Part shown: piece by piece, positions 1 to 8,444 of the stretch | How positions within the stretch are numbered: the first letter of the stretch is position 1 | Layout: each line of letters opens with the position of its first letter | NCBI RefSeq assembly: GCF_001567565.1 | Contig: NZ_LSSW01000032.1 | Span: 62,001 to 126,000 of the forward strand | DNA from: Ectopseudomonas composti | GTDB taxonomy: Bacteria > Pseudomonadota > Gammaproteobacteria > Pseudomonadales > Pseudomonadaceae | Direction of reading: 5' to 3' | DNA length: 64,000 nucleotides | Notes under the pieces: model-generated | Seen by the model: the letters and a program-made list of their open reading frames with translations, nothing else | Database searches by the model: none | Told to the model about the DNA's origin: nothing | Made by a program: the position numbers and the translations under genes

Positions 1-1
1 G

Positions 2-3000
2 CGCCAGCGACACCCCGACCTCAGCCTGCTGCCAATGCGCAGTGTCGCCGCAGCGCTGCAGACACTGGCGACCGGCCAGGCCGACGCGATGGTCGGCGAC
101 CTCGCCTCCAGCGTCTGGAGCCTGCGCCAGCTCAAGCTCGACGGTCTATACATCAGCGGCGAGACACCCTATCGCTATCAGCTGGCAATGGCCACTCCAC
201 GTGGCGAAACCACGCTGATCGGCATTCTCGACCGCCTGTTCGCCGAGCTCAGTGCCGAGGAAATCGCCCGTCTGCAGCAGCCCTGGGTCGGCAGCGTGCT
301 GGACCAGCGCGCGCTCTGGCATCGGGCCCTGCTCTATGGCCTGCCCGCCCTGCTTGCGCTGCTGGCCGTCATCGCCATCATCCTGCGCATCAACCATCGC
401 CTGAAACGGGAGATGCGCAACCGTGAAGCGCTGGAACAGGAACTGCGCAGCAGCGAAAAGCACTTTCGCGACATGGTCGAAAGCCTCTCGGCCATTACCT
501 GGGAAACCGAGTCCAGCGCGCTCACCTACACCTACGTCTCGCCTCACGCGGAAACACTGCTCGGCTACCCTCTGCACGAATGGCTCGAGCCCGGTTTCTG
601 GCAACGCCACCTGCACCCGGACGATTACCAGCACACCCTGCGCAGCTGCCTGGAACAATGCGCGGCCGGCAAGGACCACACCCTGGAATACCGCCTGCTC
701 GCTGCCGATGGGCGCACCGTCTGGGTACGCGACATCGTCACCCTGCTGCAACGTGACGACCGCCAGGTCATACGTGGCCTGATGATCGACATCAGCGATG
801 CCAAGCAGACCGAGCAGGCCCTGCGCCTGTCGGAACAGAAGTTCGCCTCGGTATTCCAGCAGTGCCCGGACATCCTGCTCATCTCCCGCCGAGACGACGG
901 CGTACTGCTGGAGACCAACGCCGCCTTCACCGAACAGACCGGCGTCAGCGCCGAACAGGCCGTCGGCAAGACCGCCACAGAACTCGACCTGTGGGGCGTG
1001 CCCGGCATCGGCCCGAGCATGCGCCTGCGCTTGCAGGAAGAAAGCCTGCGCAACCTGGAAATGCCCTTCCGCCGCGCCGATGGCAGCCTGTTCACCGGCC
1101 TGCTCTCGGCCAGCCCATTCGTCCTCGACAACACCCCGGCACTGGTCGTGGTGGTGCGCGACATCAGCCAGCTCAAGGCCACCCAGCAGCAACTGCAGAT
1201 ATCCGAGGAGAAATTCGCCAAGGCCTTCCATGCCTCGCCTGACGGCCTGCTGATCACCCGCCTGCGCGACGGCATGCTGGTGGAGGCCAACGAAGGATTC
1301 AGCCATATCACCGGCTACAGCCTCGACGAGATCGGCAAGCACAGCACCCTCAGCCTGGGTATCTGGGCCGATCCGCAGGACCGTGAACGCCTGGTCCGGC
1401 AGATTCGCGAACAGGGCAGTGTGCGCGACATGATCGCCCCGGTACGCAACAAGAGCGGTCAGTTGCGCCTCTGCGAACTCTCGGCGCAGCCGCTGCCCAT
1501 CGGCGGCGACGAATGCCTGCTGACCATCGCCCGCGACATCACCGACCGCCAGCAGATGCAGGAAGAGCTGCTGCAGGCTGCCACCGTGTTCGAGAGCACC
1601 GCCGAAGGCGTGCTGATCACCGACCTCGAACAGCGCATCACCGCGGTCAACCGCGCCTTCACCCAGATCACCGGTTACAGCGAGGCCGAAGCACTCGGCC
1701 AACGCCCCACCCTGCTCTCCTCTGGTCAGCACGACAACGCCTTCTACGCCGCCATGTGGCACAGCCTCGCGGCTAACGGTCACTGGCAAGGGGAAATCTG
1801 GAACCGACGCAAGAACGGCGAGCTGTATCCCGAATGGCTGACCATCAGCGCCGTGCGCAACAGCGACAACCAGATCACCCACTTCGTCGGCGTGTTCGCC
1901 GACATCTCCAGCCTCAAGCACGCCCAGGCGCGCCTCGATCATCAGGCCCACCATGACCCGCTGACCGGCCTGCCCAACCGCCTGCTGTTCGAAACGCGCC
2001 TGCGCAGCGCCCTCGATGGCTCGCGCGCGGACGACCAGCTCGGCGCCGTGCTGTTCCTCGACCTCGACCGCTTCAAGCAGATCAACGACAGCCTCGGCCA
2101 TCCGGTCGGCGACCAGCTGCTCAAGGCCATTGCCGCACGCCTGAAGCTGCAACTGCGCGACATCGACACCGTGGCCCGCCTCGGCGGTGACGAGTTCATC
2201 ATCCTGCTGCCCGGCCTGGCCCAGCCGCAGGACGCCGAACAGGTCGCGCAGAAACTGCTCGAATGCTTTCGCGCACCGTTCCAGCTCGATGACCACGAGT
2301 TCTTCATCAGCGCCAGCATCGGCATCAGCCTCTATCCCAAGGACGGCCTCGACGTCGCCACCCTGGTCAAGAACGCCGATGCCGCCATGTACCAATCCAA
2401 GGCCAAGGGGCGCAACCGCAGCGAGCTCTACACCCGTGCGTTGACGTTCGAGGTCAACGAACGCATGGCCATGGAACAGGAGCTGCGCCGCGCCCTGGAG
2501 CGCAACGAACTGCACCTGCACTACCAGCCCAAATTCTGCCTGCGCAGCCAGAGCCTGGTGGGTGCCGAGGCGCTGGTACGCTGGCCGCACCCGGTATTCG
2601 GCGAAATCCCGCCGGACCGCTTCATTCCCGTAGCGGAAGAAAGCGGGCTGATCCTGCCGCTGGGCGACTGGGTACTGGAAGAAGCCTGCCGCCAGCTGCA
2701 GCAATGGCAGGAAAGTGGGCACAACTTCGGCACCCTCTCGGTCAACCTCGCCGGCGCCCAGTTGCACCAGCCGAGCCTGCTGCCGCGCATCAGCGAACTG
2801 CTGCAGCGCTACGACCTGGCGCCGGAGCTGCTACAGCTGGAGATCACCGAGAACTTCATCATGAACCAGGCGGGCGAAGCGCTGGACCTCCTCCACCGCC
2901 TCAAGCAACTCGGCGTACAACTGGCCATCGACGACTTCGGCACCGGTTACTCTTCGCTCAGCTACCTCAAGCGCCTGCCACTGGATGTGCTGAAAATCGA

Positions 3001-3262
3001 CCAGTCATTCATTCGCGGCCTGCCGGACGACCCGCACGACCTGGCGATCACCCGCGCCATCATCGCCCTGGGCAACAGCATGCAACTGACGGTCATCGCT
3101 GAAGGCGTGGAAACCAAGGCGCAGGAGCTGTGCCTGGCCGCCGAAGGCTGCCTGCAGATTCAGGGCTACGTGGTCAGCCGCCCGCTCTGTGCAGAGGCCT
3201 TCACCCGTAAATTTCTCTCGCCCGGTCAAGCCGTTGGCGCTGACGAGAACGCGCCGGTATAA
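2..3262 (+). CDS. Multi-PAS diguanylate cyclase/phosphodiesterase (GGDEF-EAL), 5' end outside window
   Basis: Membrane-bound c-di-GMP turnover protein. The reading frame is already open at base 2, so the N-terminus is missing. What is visible, numbered from the Met at 35, is the tail of a periplasmic solute-binding-like sensor (about 1-90), one membrane helix (about 98-118), four PAS repeats (about 140-635), a GGDEF domain and a C-terminal EAL domain. The cyclase motif GGDEF is at 717-721. It is preceded by an RDID inhibitory site five residues upstream, so product inhibition is expected. EAL is at 845-847, and the downstream NLAGA, ITENF, DDFGTG, LKID and AEGVET motifs are present, so both activities look intact. 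The sensor suggests a ligand bound outside the inner membrane that tunes c-di-GMP; the ligand cannot be read from sequence. Confidence 0.93.
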   Translation, partial: RQRHPDLSLLPMRSVAAALQTLATGQADAMVGDLASSVWSLRQLKLDGLYISGETPYRYQLAMATPRGETTLIGILDRLFAELSAEEIARLQQPWVGSVLDQRALWHRALLYGLPALLALLAVIAIILRINHRLKREMRNREALEQELRSSEKHFRDMVESLSAITWETESSALTYTYVSPHAETLLGYPLHEWLEPGFWQRHLHPDDYQHTLRSCLEQCAAGKDHTLEYRLLAADGRTVWVRDIVTLLQRDDRQVIRGLMIDISDAKQTEQALRLSEQKFASVFQQCPDILLISRRDDGVLLETNAAFTEQTGVSAEQAVGKTATELDLWGVPGIGPSMRLRLQEESLRNLEMPFRRADGSLFTGLLSASPFVLDNTPALVVVVRDISQLKATQQQLQISEEKFAKAFHASPDGLLITRLRDGMLVEANEGFSHITGYSLDEIGKHSTLSLGIWADPQDRERLVRQIREQGSVRDMIAPVRNKSGQLRLCELSAQPLPIGGDECLLTIARDITDRQQMQEELLQAATVFESTAEGVLITDLEQRITAVNRAFTQITGYSEAEALGQRPTLLSSGQHDNAFYAAMWHSLAANGHWQGEIWNRRKNGELYPEWLTISAVRNSDNQITHFVGVFADISSLKHAQARLDHQAHHDPLTGLPNRLLFETRLRSALDGSRADDQLGAVLFLDLDRFKQINDSLGHPVGDQLLKAIAARLKLQLRDIDTVARLGGDEFIILLPGLAQPQDAEQVAQKLLECFRAPFQLDDHEFFISASIGISLYPKDGLDVATLVKNADAAMYQSKAKGRNRSELYTRALTFEVNERMAMEQELRRALERNELHLHYQPKFCLRSQSLVGAEALVRWPHPVFGEIPPDRFIPVAEESGLILPLGDWVLEEACRQLQQWQESGHNFGTLSVNLAGAQLHQPSLLPRISELLQRYDLAPELLQLEITENFIMNQAGEALDLLHRLKQLGVQLAIDDFGTGYSSLSYLKRLPLDVLKIDQSFIRGLPDDPHDLAITRAIIALGNSMQLTVIAEGVETKAQELCLAAEGCLQIQGYVVSRPLCAEAFTRKFLSPGQAVGADENAPV

Positions 3263-3278
3263 TCCGCCGGCCTTCTGG

Positions 3279-3355
3279 GGGCCTATAGCTCAGTTGGTTA
3301 GAGCAGAGGACTCATAATCCTTTGGTCCACGGTTCGAGTCCGTGTGGGCCCACCA
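3279..3355 (+). tRNA. tRNA with CAU anticodon, probably tRNA-Ile2 (lysidine-modified)
   Basis: A 77-nt cloverleaf with encoded CCA. The acceptor stem GGGCCTA/TGGGCCC has one T-G pair, the D-loop has AGTTGGTTAGA, and the T-loop is TTCGAGT. The anticodon stem is GAGGA/TCCTT around CTCATAA, with CAT at 3313-3315. A CAU anticodon could be Met or Ile2. The C4-G69 and C5-G68 acceptor pairs match the determinants reported for TilS recognition of E. coli tRNA-Ile2, whereas the E. coli elongator tRNA-Met has U4 and A5. I therefore favour Ile2, but automated pipelines may call it Met. It begins 16 bases after the GGDEF-EAL stop. Confidence 0.9.
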
Positions 3356-3361
3356 CCTTCA

Positions 3362-3384
3362 AAGCCGCGCATTGCGCGGCTTTT
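3362..3384 (+). terminator. Rho-independent terminator of the tRNA
   Basis: Perfect 9-bp arms AAGCCGCGC and GCGCGGCTT around ATT, followed by TTTTG and a further T-rich tract. The same arms recur at 8379-8399, five kilobases downstream. Confidence 0.85.
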
Positions 3385-3528
3385 GTGTTTTTGTGCTGAG
3401 ACAAATTCACCGCTACAGCCCACCAACTTCACTCCTGCCGCCCACAGAGCGTCCACGCGCCCCATGGGCTATCAAAAGCTCCGGGGATGCCAGATCTGTC
3501 CCCGCGCAATATGGGGATGATTAGACAG

Positions 3529-3591
3529 TGAGCCGAATAGCCCGCATTATCGGCTCACTCAATGAGCCGAATAGGCTCGCTAATCGGCTCA
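3529..3591 (+). promoter_or_regulatory. Twin palindromic operators upstream of the Fic gene
   Basis: Four copies of one 8-bp half-site occur as two inverted pairs: TGAGCCGA at 3529-3536 with TCGGCTCA at 3550-3557, and TGAGCCGA at 3563-3570 with TCGGCTCA at 3584-3591. Both pairs have 21 bp between half-site starts, and the second follows the first after 34 bp. They end 16 bp before the Fic start codon. The Fic protein has its own C-terminal winged helix, so autoregulation is a reasonable inference. Confidence 0.72.
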
Positions 3592-3607
3592 CAGACGCCC
3601 CCACCTT

Positions 3608-4729
3608 ATGAATGACCCGCTCTGGATCTGGCAGCAGCCCAACTGGCCGCACTTCAGTTGGCAAGCCGAAACGCTTGCACCGCTGCTGCGCGCTTGCGGT
3701 CAGGCTCAGGGGCGCTTGTTGGGTATGCTCGGCGCGGTGGGCAGCGACACCGAAGTGCAGAGCAGCCTGGATGCCATGCTGCAGAACATCGTCACCTCTT
3801 CAGCCATCGAGGGTGAGCAGCTGAATGTCGGTTCGGTGCGTTCATCGCTGGCGCGGCGCTTGGGGCTGAACGAAGAAGGCCGCACCACCTCGCGCTCCGA
3901 AGGCCTGGCCGAGCTACTGCTCGATGCCACCCAGGCGCATCAAGAGCCGCTGAACGAACAGCGACTCTTTACCTGGCACCGTTGGCTATTCCCCACCGAT
4001 GAGCAACTGCTGGCTCGGCCATTACACATCGGCAAACTGCGCGGCGAAGAGCCCATACAGGTCGTTTCCAGTCGCATCGACCAACCGACCGTACATTTCG
4101 AGGCCCCTCCCCGCGCAGGGCTGGAAGTGCAGCTGAAGGACTTTCTCGCCTGGCTCGAGAACAGCCGCAGCGATGCCAGTCTCGATCCCTTTCTGCGCGC
4201 CGGCATCGCCCACTTCTGGTTCGTTACCCTGCACCCCTTCGATGACGGCAACGGTCGCCTCACCCGCGCCATCACCGATCTGGCATTGGCTCAGGGCGAG
4301 CAGCAAGCCATTCGCTTTTACGCGATGTCTGCGAGCATCCTCGACGACCGCGCCGGTTACTACCGCATCCTCGAAGCCAGTCAGAAAGGCGCGCTGGATA
4401 TCACCAACTGGCTGCAGTGGTTTCTCAAAACATTGCTCAATAGCCTGGAACAGGCGCTCGCTCGCATTGACCGCGTACTGGGCAAGGCGCGCTTCTGGCA
4501 AGCACACCGCAGCCAAACCCTATCGGCGGAGCAAGTCAAAGTGCTTAACCGCCTGCTCGATGACGGCGAAAGGGGTTTCGAAAACGGTACCAGCGCAGCC
4601 CAGTACCAAGCCGTGGCCAAGGTATCCAAAGCCACCGCAACCCGCCACCTGAACGACCTGCTGGAAAAGGGCTGCATCGAGCGGCTGCCCGGTGGCGGGC
4701 GCAGTACCCGTTACCAGATAGCACGCTGA
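3608..4729 (+). CDS. Class II Fic-domain AMPylase with C-terminal winged helix
   Basis: A 373-aa Fic protein of the DUF4172-Fic-HTH architecture common in proteobacteria. Fic enzymes transfer a nucleotide monophosphate, usually AMP from ATP, to a hydroxyl side chain of a target protein. The catalytic loop HPFDDGNGRLTR starts at residue 209 and is complete. The inhibitory helix motif (S/T)xxxE(G/N) is S64...E68-G69, N-terminal to the Fic core, which makes it class II and self-inhibited. The last 70 or so residues (VSKATATRHLNDLLEKG) look like a winged helix. GC and codon use resemble the host, unlike the AT-rich genes downstream. No antitoxin-sized gene adjoins it, which fits an internally inhibited enzyme. 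The target is unknown. Confidence 0.9.
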   Translation: MNDPLWIWQQPNWPHFSWQAETLAPLLRACGQAQGRLLGMLGAVGSDTEVQSSLDAMLQNIVTSSAIEGEQLNVGSVRSSLARRLGLNEEGRTTSRSEGLAELLLDATQAHQEPLNEQRLFTWHRWLFPTDEQLLARPLHIGKLRGEEPIQVVSSRIDQPTVHFEAPPRAGLEVQLKDFLAWLENSRSDASLDPFLRAGIAHFWFVTLHPFDDGNGRLTRAITDLALAQGEQQAIRFYAMSASILDDRAGYYRILEASQKGALDITNWLQWFLKTLLNSLEQALARIDRVLGKARFWQAHRSQTLSAEQVKVLNRLLDDGERGFENGTSAAQYQAVAKVSKATATRHLNDLLEKGCIERLPGGGRSTRYQIAR

Positions 4730-4900
4730 ACATCTGAGCCGGCCGAATTCGCCTTTGGTGCGTCATCGCGCCATAGGACAATGGTCGCGATCCCCTTGAG
4801 TCATTGAAATCAATTAGCCATTATCCGAAGCAGTGCCTGGCAACTGGATTTCGGCACATCTGCTCGCCCAGCCATCAAGCAGCTCTGCTCAAGGAAGAAA

Positions 4901-5671
4901 ATGGATTACAGCCCGATAGTCGCCCAGGTCTGGGGCATGCTGGCCTGGTTTATCCCGGCAGCCCTGCTGATAGGCCTGCTCAAATCGCCTTGGGCCAAGG
5001 GGCAGATCGGTGAACTGCTGGTGCGGCTGTTCGCCCATTGGCAGCTGGACAAGCAAACCTACCGCCGCCTGCACAACGTCACCCTGAACACGCCGGACGG
5101 CACCACGCAGATCGACCACGTATTTCTCTCGCCCTACGGCATCTTCGTACTGGAAACGAAGAACATGAGCGGCTGGATCTTCGGCAGCGAGAAGCAGGCG
5201 CAGTGGACGCAGAAACTCTACAAACGCAGCTTCAAATTCCAGAACCCGCTACGTCAGAACTACAAACACCTCAAAGCCCTGGAAGCCACCCTTGGCGTTA
5301 ACCCCGAGCACCTGCACTCGGTCATCACCTTTGTCGGCGGCAGCACCTTCAAAACCGAGGTGCCGGCCAACGTGACTCAGGGCATCGGCTTTATCCGCTA
5401 TATCCAGTCATTCCAGCAGCCGGTATTCAGCGAGGCTGAAGTCGACGCCATGCTGCACACCCTGCAAACCGGCCGCCGCGCGCCAACCCTCGCCACCCAT
5501 CGCGAGCATGTGCAAAACCTCAAGCGCCGGAGTGACCCGACAGCTGAGCGACAGTGCCCGAAATGTGGCAGTGCGCTGCTGATCCGCACCGTGAAATCAG
5601 GTGCGAAAGCGGGACAGCAGTTTTGGGGCTGTTCGGCGTTTCCCAAGTGCCGGACTATGCAGGGGCTTTGA
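4901..5671 (+). CDS. NERD-domain nuclease-like membrane protein with topoisomerase zinc ribbon
   Basis: 256 aa. A membrane helix covers residues 12-28. A NERD (nuclease-related) domain follows from about 35 to 150 and carries the PD-(D/E)XK-like residues D72 (IDHV) and E85-T-K87. The C-terminus is a four-cysteine topoisomerase-type zinc ribbon, with cysteines at 219, 222, 244 and 250. The layout suggests a membrane-anchored DNA-processing enzyme; no substrate is established for such NERD proteins. The start ATG follows AAGGAAGAAA at good spacing. It stands alone on the + strand in the accessory block. GC is host-like, so it may have arrived separately from the AT-rich pair that follows. Confidence 0.85.
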   Translation: MDYSPIVAQVWGMLAWFIPAALLIGLLKSPWAKGQIGELLVRLFAHWQLDKQTYRRLHNVTLNTPDGTTQIDHVFLSPYGIFVLETKNMSGWIFGSEKQAQWTQKLYKRSFKFQNPLRQNYKHLKALEATLGVNPEHLHSVITFVGGSTFKTEVPANVTQGIGFIRYIQSFQQPVFSEAEVDAMLHTLQTGRRAPTLATHREHVQNLKRRSDPTAERQCPKCGSALLIRTVKSGAKAGQQFWGCSAFPKCRTMQGL

Positions 5672-5760
5672 AATGCATGTGAGAACAGGAAATCGTGGTC
5701 TGCTCCCTATTGTCGTTGTAGAAATTTATAAATTAATCCACCCATCTGTAAGGATATTAA

Positions 5761-6939
5761 ATGCACCTAACTCCCTCTGACCCTGATATCGCCACGTTGT
5801 ACCGGAAGATAAAAAATAGCCGCTTAGACTTGCAGCCAAATTTTCAGAGGGGGGAGGTATGGGGCAAAAATAAAAAGCAACGACTAATAGATACAATCTT
5901 ACGAGGCTGGCATATCCCGCCGATCCACGTGATTGAAATCCCTGGCAGTAGTCGCCAAGAGGTATTGGACGGGCAGCAACGCTTAGCGGCAATCAGAGAC
6001 TTTTTGGAAGATGAATTTTGCATTAATGGGGAGCAGGATCCATATGATACCTTTATAGATTCTCTTGATGGCCTGTATTGGAGTGAGCTTCCTGAGGAAA
6101 TCACCTCCAAAATAGAGAATTTCACAGTTCGCGTTTTGACCATATCAGACTACAAGCCTCAAGAGCCTGGAGAGCTATTTTATCGATTAAATCAGCCAAC
6201 CAACCTGACCTCAGCCGAGCAAAGAAATGCATACTTTGGTGAGGCTCGCCAGCAAATAAAAGACTTAGCCGAGTACATGGTTGAGCTAGGGTTTCGCAGA
6301 GAGGTATTGGGCTTTTCTAATTCAAGAATGGCCTATGATGATGTGCTGGCAAAATTCTTGTTAACCCTTGAAGAGGGCACACTTCTTAAAAAGATCACAG
6401 CAAACACAGTTACAACCAGGTATCGTAGCGCCACCGGCTTTGACAGTGAACTTATACGTTCAGCAAAGAACTGCCTTCGCACACTTAGCGAAGCATTATC
6501 TAAAAAAGAAGCTAGATTAAACAAGGCAACAATTAGTTCATGGCTTGTCTTTATACATCAGGCAGCCGATAAGTTTTATGACACTGAATTCATTCCTGAT
6601 TTCTTTTTTTCTACTTTTGAATCTTTGCGAGAAAGCTCTACGGATTCTGATGAGATTAAGGACTTACCCAAGGGTATCACCAGCTCATTTTTATCTAAGC
6701 TGATGTATATCTATCAGGATCGTGCGAGTTCACGTGTTGCTGATACCTCGTCGGTAGTTCTGCGCGACATGATTCAGTGGGGCGTGCTTGTGCTGTATAG
6801 CCCTAATATAATTGATGCGGACGAAAAGCTTAAAAAGCTTTATTCCAGGCTTCACTACTTCAGCTCCAACCATGAGAGATTCAGCGAGCAAACCTTGTTA
6901 GAAATATCCAGGGATCTATCTTGGGGGGCAGGGATATGA
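5761..6939 (+). CDS. DUF262 (GmrSD N-terminal-like/ParB-fold) protein, first gene of a candidate defence pair
   Basis: 392 aa. The first 180 or so residues are a DUF262 domain. QRGEVW is at 29-34, a helix ending RGWHIPPIHV follows, and the diagnostic DGQQR is at 70-74. In GmrSD-type systems this domain binds and hydrolyses nucleotides and acts in type IV restriction. I see no C-terminal DUF1524/HNH nuclease: the last 200 residues are helical-looking and unassigned. A good AAGGA at 5749-5753 sets the start. The gene is markedly AT-rich compared with its surroundings. Its stop TGA overlaps the next gene's ATG (ATGA), so the two products are probably made together. The nuclease function may have moved to that partner. 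Confidence 0.85.
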   Translation: MHLTPSDPDIATLYRKIKNSRLDLQPNFQRGEVWGKNKKQRLIDTILRGWHIPPIHVIEIPGSSRQEVLDGQQRLAAIRDFLEDEFCINGEQDPYDTFIDSLDGLYWSELPEEITSKIENFTVRVLTISDYKPQEPGELFYRLNQPTNLTSAEQRNAYFGEARQQIKDLAEYMVELGFRREVLGFSNSRMAYDDVLAKFLLTLEEGTLLKKITANTVTTRYRSATGFDSELIRSAKNCLRTLSEALSKKEARLNKATISSWLVFIHQAADKFYDTEFIPDFFFSTFESLRESSTDSDEIKDLPKGITSSFLSKLMYIYQDRASSRVADTSSVVLRDMIQWGVLVLYSPNIIDADEKLKKLYSRLHYFSSNHERFSEQTLLEISRDLSWGAGI

Positions 6940-8354
6940 TGAACTTGCGGCAAGCTAGGCGAGAGGATTATTGGCGCAAACTGTTTAACAGAACATACCC
7001 TTTCATGATAGAAAGAATTTTATTTCAGGGAGGCGTTCTTTTTGATGGAATGGAGGTATCCTTAAAGCCTGGCATAAATGTTTTTGTTGGGCGTAACGGC
7101 ATAGGGAAAAGCAATTTAATACGCTCGGTATACAATCTATTTTTTTGCGAACAAAGTAATCAAAGTCAGTTTTTAACACCTTTGGTTGAATCGAATGGAA
7201 TTACTGCCAGACTGGCAACCAAGGATGACCCCATTGAATGCAGCGACGTGTCTGGCTTCATGTTTGACCCATGTTATCTTATCCCAGACATACAGCTTCT
7301 TTTCAACTCTCAGGAGAACTTAGAGGAGCTATTGGAGCAGTTCAGCCCCCAACCTATAGTTGGTGATGACTTGCAACTCCTTAACTATCTAACCAATAGC
7401 TCGTATGAGTCCGTAAACATTAGAAGTATTGAGGACGAATTTCAGGACTATGCCTATCTGCCATTTTTTGAAGTTTCTATAGGCGGGCGGAGTTATGATA
7501 GTCGCGGAATGGGTTTAGGTGAGCTTTCATTATTTTACTTTTTTTGGTTAATGACGCGAATCTCGCAGCTGGATGGGGCTCGAATAGTTTTCATTGAAGA
7601 GCCTGAAAGTTTTTTACCTCCCTCTATTCAATTGAGGTTAGTAGACGTGCTCGCTCTTTATGGCGCGAGCATCGGCTTACCAATAGTGCTCAGCACCCAT
7701 TCAGAACATATTTTAAAGAGAGTAGAACGTTCTCATGTACATATTCTACGAAAGGAGCACGCTGGAGTAAGATGCGCTACTGCATCAGACGAGCTTGAAC
7801 CGCTGAGACTACTAGGCTTGAGTTCTCCGAAGGTAGGCGTTTTAATGTATGAGGACTATGCAGCGGGATGCTTCATTAAAGCACTTCTGAAAAAATCAAC
7901 TAAATATGTGGCTGACGGATTTTATTTTTACTGCTGCAACTCTAATGGGCAGATTCTAAATCGTTTAAAAAATTTTCATGACTCAAATTTAGCCCTGAAA
8001 TTTATTGGGATTTTTGATGGTGACTGTAGGCACTCTATGGCTCGAGACCTAAGAGATATAAGTCATTTTGCTTTTCTACCAAGCGAAACCCCTCCTGAAA
8101 GCCTCCTAATAGATATGATCTCAAGAATGGAAGTATCTGAGATTTCAAATATTCTCTCATGCACTGACATCAAAGCCCATGACGCCCTAGATCGTACCGC
8201 GGGGGCAGATATTCATGACTTTTTACCAGAATTTGCAAGAGCAATCGAGATGGATACTGGCTCTTTACTGCCAAGATTATGTGATACTTGGGTTCTGAAA
8301 AATGAAGAGTTATCACAGACTTTTTTAAGCGATTTTGAACAGCTTATGAGCTAA
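6936..8354 (+). CDS. OLD-like ABC/AAA ATPase fused to a TOPRIM-like domain
   Basis: 472 aa from the ATG coupled to the upstream stop; GGCAGGG lies just upstream, and an in-frame TTG at 6921 is less likely. Walker A GRNGIGKS is at 52-59. An ABC-like signature region (RGMGLGELSL) is followed by Walker B IVFIEE at 217-222 and an STHSEHI switch histidine. The C-terminal third looks like a TOPRIM fold, with Glu306 in MYEDYAAG and D361-G-D363. This is the OLD/Gabija GajA/PARIS-like layout in which ATP sensing controls a nuclease. The region is AT-rich (19 G/C in the 60 bases 7141-7200) and uses codons unlike the host, indicating transfer. The ATPase assignment is firm, the TOPRIM moderately so, and defence is inferred. 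Confidence 0.82.
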   Translation: MMNLRQARREDYWRKLFNRTYPFMIERILFQGGVLFDGMEVSLKPGINVFVGRNGIGKSNLIRSVYNLFFCEQSNQSQFLTPLVESNGITARLATKDDPIECSDVSGFMFDPCYLIPDIQLLFNSQENLEELLEQFSPQPIVGDDLQLLNYLTNSSYESVNIRSIEDEFQDYAYLPFFEVSIGGRSYDSRGMGLGELSLFYFFWLMTRISQLDGARIVFIEEPESFLPPSIQLRLVDVLALYGASIGLPIVLSTHSEHILKRVERSHVHILRKEHAGVRCATASDELEPLRLLGLSSPKVGVLMYEDYAAGCFIKALLKKSTKYVADGFYFYCCNSNGQILNRLKNFHDSNLALKFIGIFDGDCRHSMARDLRDISHFAFLPSETPPESLLIDMISRMEVSEISNILSCTDIKAHDALDRTAGADIHDFLPEFARAIEMDTGSLLPRLCDTWVLKNEELSQTFLSDFEQLMS

Positions 8355-8378
8355 TAGTAGCTTAGATCACCATCTTTC

Positions 8379-8401
8379 AAGCCGCGCAACGCGCGGCTTT
8401 T
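8379..8401 (+). terminator. Rho-independent terminator after the DUF262/ATPase pair
   Basis: Arms AAGCCGCGC (8379-8387) and GCGCGGCTT (8391-8399) around AAC, then TTTT ending at 8401. Stem and flanks nearly copy the tRNA terminator at 3362-3384. Confidence 0.82.
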
Positions 8402-8444
8402 ATGTTGTTTACTCCGCGGCCTAGCTGCTTATCGTTGCCACCTA

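Noticed and set aside
146..2767. 873-codon open frame on the minus strand across the GGDEF-EAL gene
   Set aside because: An antisense shadow of a high-GC gene. It has no family motifs, while the + strand shows complete PAS, GGDEF and EAL motifs.
3279..3355. tRNA 3' end as attachment site of an integrated element
   Set aside because: I found no second copy of the tRNA 3' end downstream and no integrase. Only the terminator is duplicated.
3342..3524. Small open frame between the tRNA and Fic genes
   Set aside because: It begins inside the tRNA and crosses its terminator; no Shine-Dalgarno and no recognisable product.
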